Source of the DNA: Candidatus Omnitrophota bacterium | GTDB taxonomy: Bacteria; Omnitrophota; Gorgyraeia; 2-02-FULL-51-18 | Reading direction: 5' to 3' | Assembly (NCBI GenBank): GCA_023247935.1 | Contig: JAHFFM010000106.1 | Coordinates: 1 to 6,846, forward strand | DNA length: 6,846 nt | Notes under the pieces: generated by a model | Database searches by the model: none | Seen by the model: the letters and a program-made list of their open reading frames with translations, nothing else | What the model was told of the DNA's origin: nothing | In this document: positions 5,647-6,846 of the stretch, piece by piece | Position numbering within the stretch: the stretch's first letter is position 1 | Layout: each line of letters starts with the position of its first letter | Position numbers and translations under genes: made by a program

Positions 5647-6642
5647 ATGATGACAGTTCTCGATTTTGAAAAACCTATTTTTGAACTTGAAAAAAAGATC
5701 ACAGAGCTTAAAAACTTGAGCACCACGGGCGATTTGGATTTGGAGTCAGAAGTTAAAAAGCTCGAATCCCGTTTGGCGAATGTCAAAAAAGAAACGTATG
5801 GCAATTTAAGTCCATGGCAGCGCGTGCAAATCGCGCGCCATCCCAAACGGCCTTACACGCTGGACTATGTACAGGGCGTTTTTACGGATTTTATCGAGCT
5901 GCATGGTGACAGAACGTTTGCCGACGACAAAGCGCTTGTGGGTGGCTTCGCAAAAATTGAGGGAAAAACCGTTTTGGTCATAGGGCATCAAAAAGGCCGC
6001 GACGCCAAAGAAAATATCATGAGAAATTTTGGCAGTGCTCATCCTGAGGGCTATCGCAAAGCGCTTCGCCTGATGAAAATGGCGGAAAAATTTAATGTGC
6101 CTGTCGTTGTTTTTGTGGACACGCCAGGCGCTTATCCTGGCATCGGCGCCGAAGAAAGAGGGCAGGCTTATACGATTGCCGTGAATATTCGGGACATGGC
6201 TCGTATCGAAGTTCCGATTGTGGTGACGGTGATTGGCGAGGGCGGTTCGGGCGGCGCTTTAGGTATTGGCGTGGCGGACAAAACCCTGGTGCTTGAAAAT
6301 GCTTATTATTCCGTGATTTCTCCCGAAGGATGCGCCGCGATTTTATGGAAAGACAGAACCAAAGCTCCGGACGCGGCCGCCGCTCTACGCTTAACTGCAA
6401 AAGATCTTCTGGAGCTTAAATTGATTGATGAAGTTTTGAAGGAGCCGTTGGGCGGAGCACATCAAAACCCTGATGAAATAGCCCAAACGATTAAAGAGGC
6501 TGTTCTAAGAAATTTAAAAAATATCGAATCAATTCCCAGGGCTGATCTTGTTCAGACTCGGTATGAAAAATTCCGCAAGATTGGGATTTTTGAAGCTGTT
6601 TCCGAAAAAAAACCGCGTGAGAAAAAATTTTCAAGTCGATAG
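5647..6642 (+). CDS. accA: Acetyl-CoA carboxylase carboxyltransferase subunit alpha
   Basis: AccA, with AccD, transfers the carboxyl group from carboxybiotin-BCCP to acetyl-CoA to form malonyl-CoA, the first committed step of fatty-acid synthesis. The 331-aa length is close to E. coli AccA (319). The N-terminal helical part (LDFEKPIFELEKKI, from residue 5) leads to ARHPKRPYTLDYV (63-75), HGDR and ADDKALVGG (86-100), GHQKGRDAKE (113-122), RNFG and PEGYRKALRLM (126-143), DTPGAYPG (158-165), GEGGSGGALGIG (197-208) and YSVISPEGCAAILWK (221-235), all core carboxyltransferase motifs. EPLGGAHQNP (266-275) is also typical. Two tandem ATGs (5647 and 5650) are equally plausible starts. GGAGGT at 5623-5628 is rather far upstream. 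The C-terminal tail after about residue 316 is Lys-rich, contains an A8 run and overlaps the next gene. accD is not in the window. Confidence 0.97.
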   Translation: MMTVLDFEKPIFELEKKITELKNLSTTGDLDLESEVKKLESRLANVKKETYGNLSPWQRVQIARHPKRPYTLDYVQGVFTDFIELHGDRTFADDKALVGGFAKIEGKTVLVIGHQKGRDAKENIMRNFGSAHPEGYRKALRLMKMAEKFNVPVVVFVDTPGAYPGIGAEERGQAYTIAVNIRDMARIEVPIVVTVIGEGGSGGALGIGVADKTLVLENAYYSVISPEGCAAILWKDRTKAPDAAAALRLTAKDLLELKLIDEVLKEPLGGAHQNPDEIAQTIKEAVLRNLKNIESIPRADLVQTRYEKFRKIGIFEAVSEKKPREKKFSSR

Positions 6643-6846
6643 CGATTTAACGCTTGTTCAAAAAACAAGCCAGGATGTTTTGGCTTTTTTGGCACCCCTC
6701 TCTCTGGGGGAGGGGGTATTTTTTGACATCCGTCTTTGTCTCGAGGAGGCCTTGATCAATGCCATGAAATACGGCAACGGCCTTAAAAAAGAAGTGCCTG
6801 TGGAACTGGATGTGGAATCCGACGGGAAAGAAGTGCGTATCACCGT
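6617..6846 (+). CDS. RsbW/SpoIIAB-type anti-sigma serine-protein kinase (HATPase_c_2), 3'-truncated by the window
   Basis: This frame is open to the window end (76 full codons). It reads as the N-terminal part of an RsbW-like GHKL ATPase: a first strand 'KNFQVDSDLTLVQKT', a helix, then DIRLCLEEALINAMKYGNG, the N-box helix with the conserved Glu-Glu and the Mg/ATP-binding Asn, then a strand ending DGKEVRIT. Such proteins bind and inhibit sigma factors or phosphorylate STAS-domain anti-anti-sigma factors in the cytoplasm. The partner here is unknown. I chose GTG 6617 because the family usually has only a few residues before the first strand. It overlaps the end of accA by 26 nt. ATG 6563 and TTG 6590 in the same frame are alternatives, and none has a good ribosome site. 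The G1 and G2 boxes lie beyond the window, so a full ATPase cannot be confirmed. Confidence 0.8.
   Translation, partial: MRKNFQVDSDLTLVQKTSQDVLAFLAPLSLGEGVFFDIRLCLEEALINAMKYGNGLKKEVPVELDVESDGKEVRIT
6695..6724 (+). terminator. Terminator-like GC hairpin plus T run, inside the RsbW-like reading frame
   Basis: CCCCTCTC (6695-6702) can pair with GGGGAGGGG-type sequence (6708-6715) in an 8-bp stem with one G-T wobble and a 5-nt loop. It is followed by G, T, A and six T residues at 6719-6724. This is the shape of an intrinsic terminator, about 50 nt after the accA stop. It lies within the open frame of the RsbW-like gene, where it encodes an acceptable APLSLGEGVFF linker, so it may be an attenuator or simply a coincidence of codon choice. 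Confidence 0.35.

Noticed and set aside
5427..5846. 139-codon open frame on the - strand
   Set aside because: It lies opposite the well-supported L,D-transpeptidase and accA frames, its translation is low-complexity (Ser, Phe and Leu-rich) and it matches nothing I recognise. It is a shadow frame.

Overview
The window is a densely packed bacterial chromosomal segment with every recognisable gene on the + strand. I see no mobile element, CRISPR array, tRNA or rRNA. Base composition looks intermediate (judged by eye), and the proteins are rich in lysine and glutamate. An L,D-transpeptidase-type domain, a GspB-like N-terminal motif and fused bacterial-type housekeeping enzymes suggest a Gram-negative-type bacterium. 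The 'MS-x-I-x-EALK' N-terminus and the mix of neighbours would fit an uncultured lineage such as Omnitrophota or a relative. That placement is a low-confidence inference.

Layout: (1) positions 1-1227 hold the 3' three-quarters of purH, whose 5' end lies outside the window. (2) An unrecognised 168-aa membrane-anchored coiled-coil protein follows 3 nt later (1231-1737). (3) A 101-nt gap with a weak promoter candidate precedes folC (1839-3155), which is followed 2 nt later by mnmE (3158-4552, TTG start). (4) A 175-nt gap carries the best promoter candidate (4587-4615) and, right at its predicted start point, a long near-perfect inverted repeat (4622-4700). (5) A second tight block follows: a DUF212 membrane protein (4728-5198), an L,D-transpeptidase gene broken by an in-frame TAA (5195-5644), accA (5647-6642), and the start of an RsbW-type anti-sigma/serine-kinase ATPase that overlaps the end of accA and runs off the window (6617-6846).

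How the genes fit together: PurH consumes 10-formyl-THF, FolC polyglutamylates folates, and MnmE uses a folate one-carbon unit for tRNA U34 modification, so the first half has a folate/one-carbon theme. The second half concerns the envelope: AccA commits carbon to fatty acids, the L,D-transpeptidase would act on peptidoglycan, and DUF212 is an integral membrane protein related to PAP2 phosphatases. Its last gene is probably regulatory.

Most of the window is ordinary housekeeping. The points worth a second look are the premature ochre codon that separates the signal peptide from the catalytic domain of the L,D-transpeptidase, the promoter plus 20-bp inverted repeat (each arm containing the 10-bp palindrome TATTGCAATA) ahead of the DUF212 block, the unrecognised coiled-coil protein behind purH, and a terminator-like hairpin inside the start of the RsbW-like gene.
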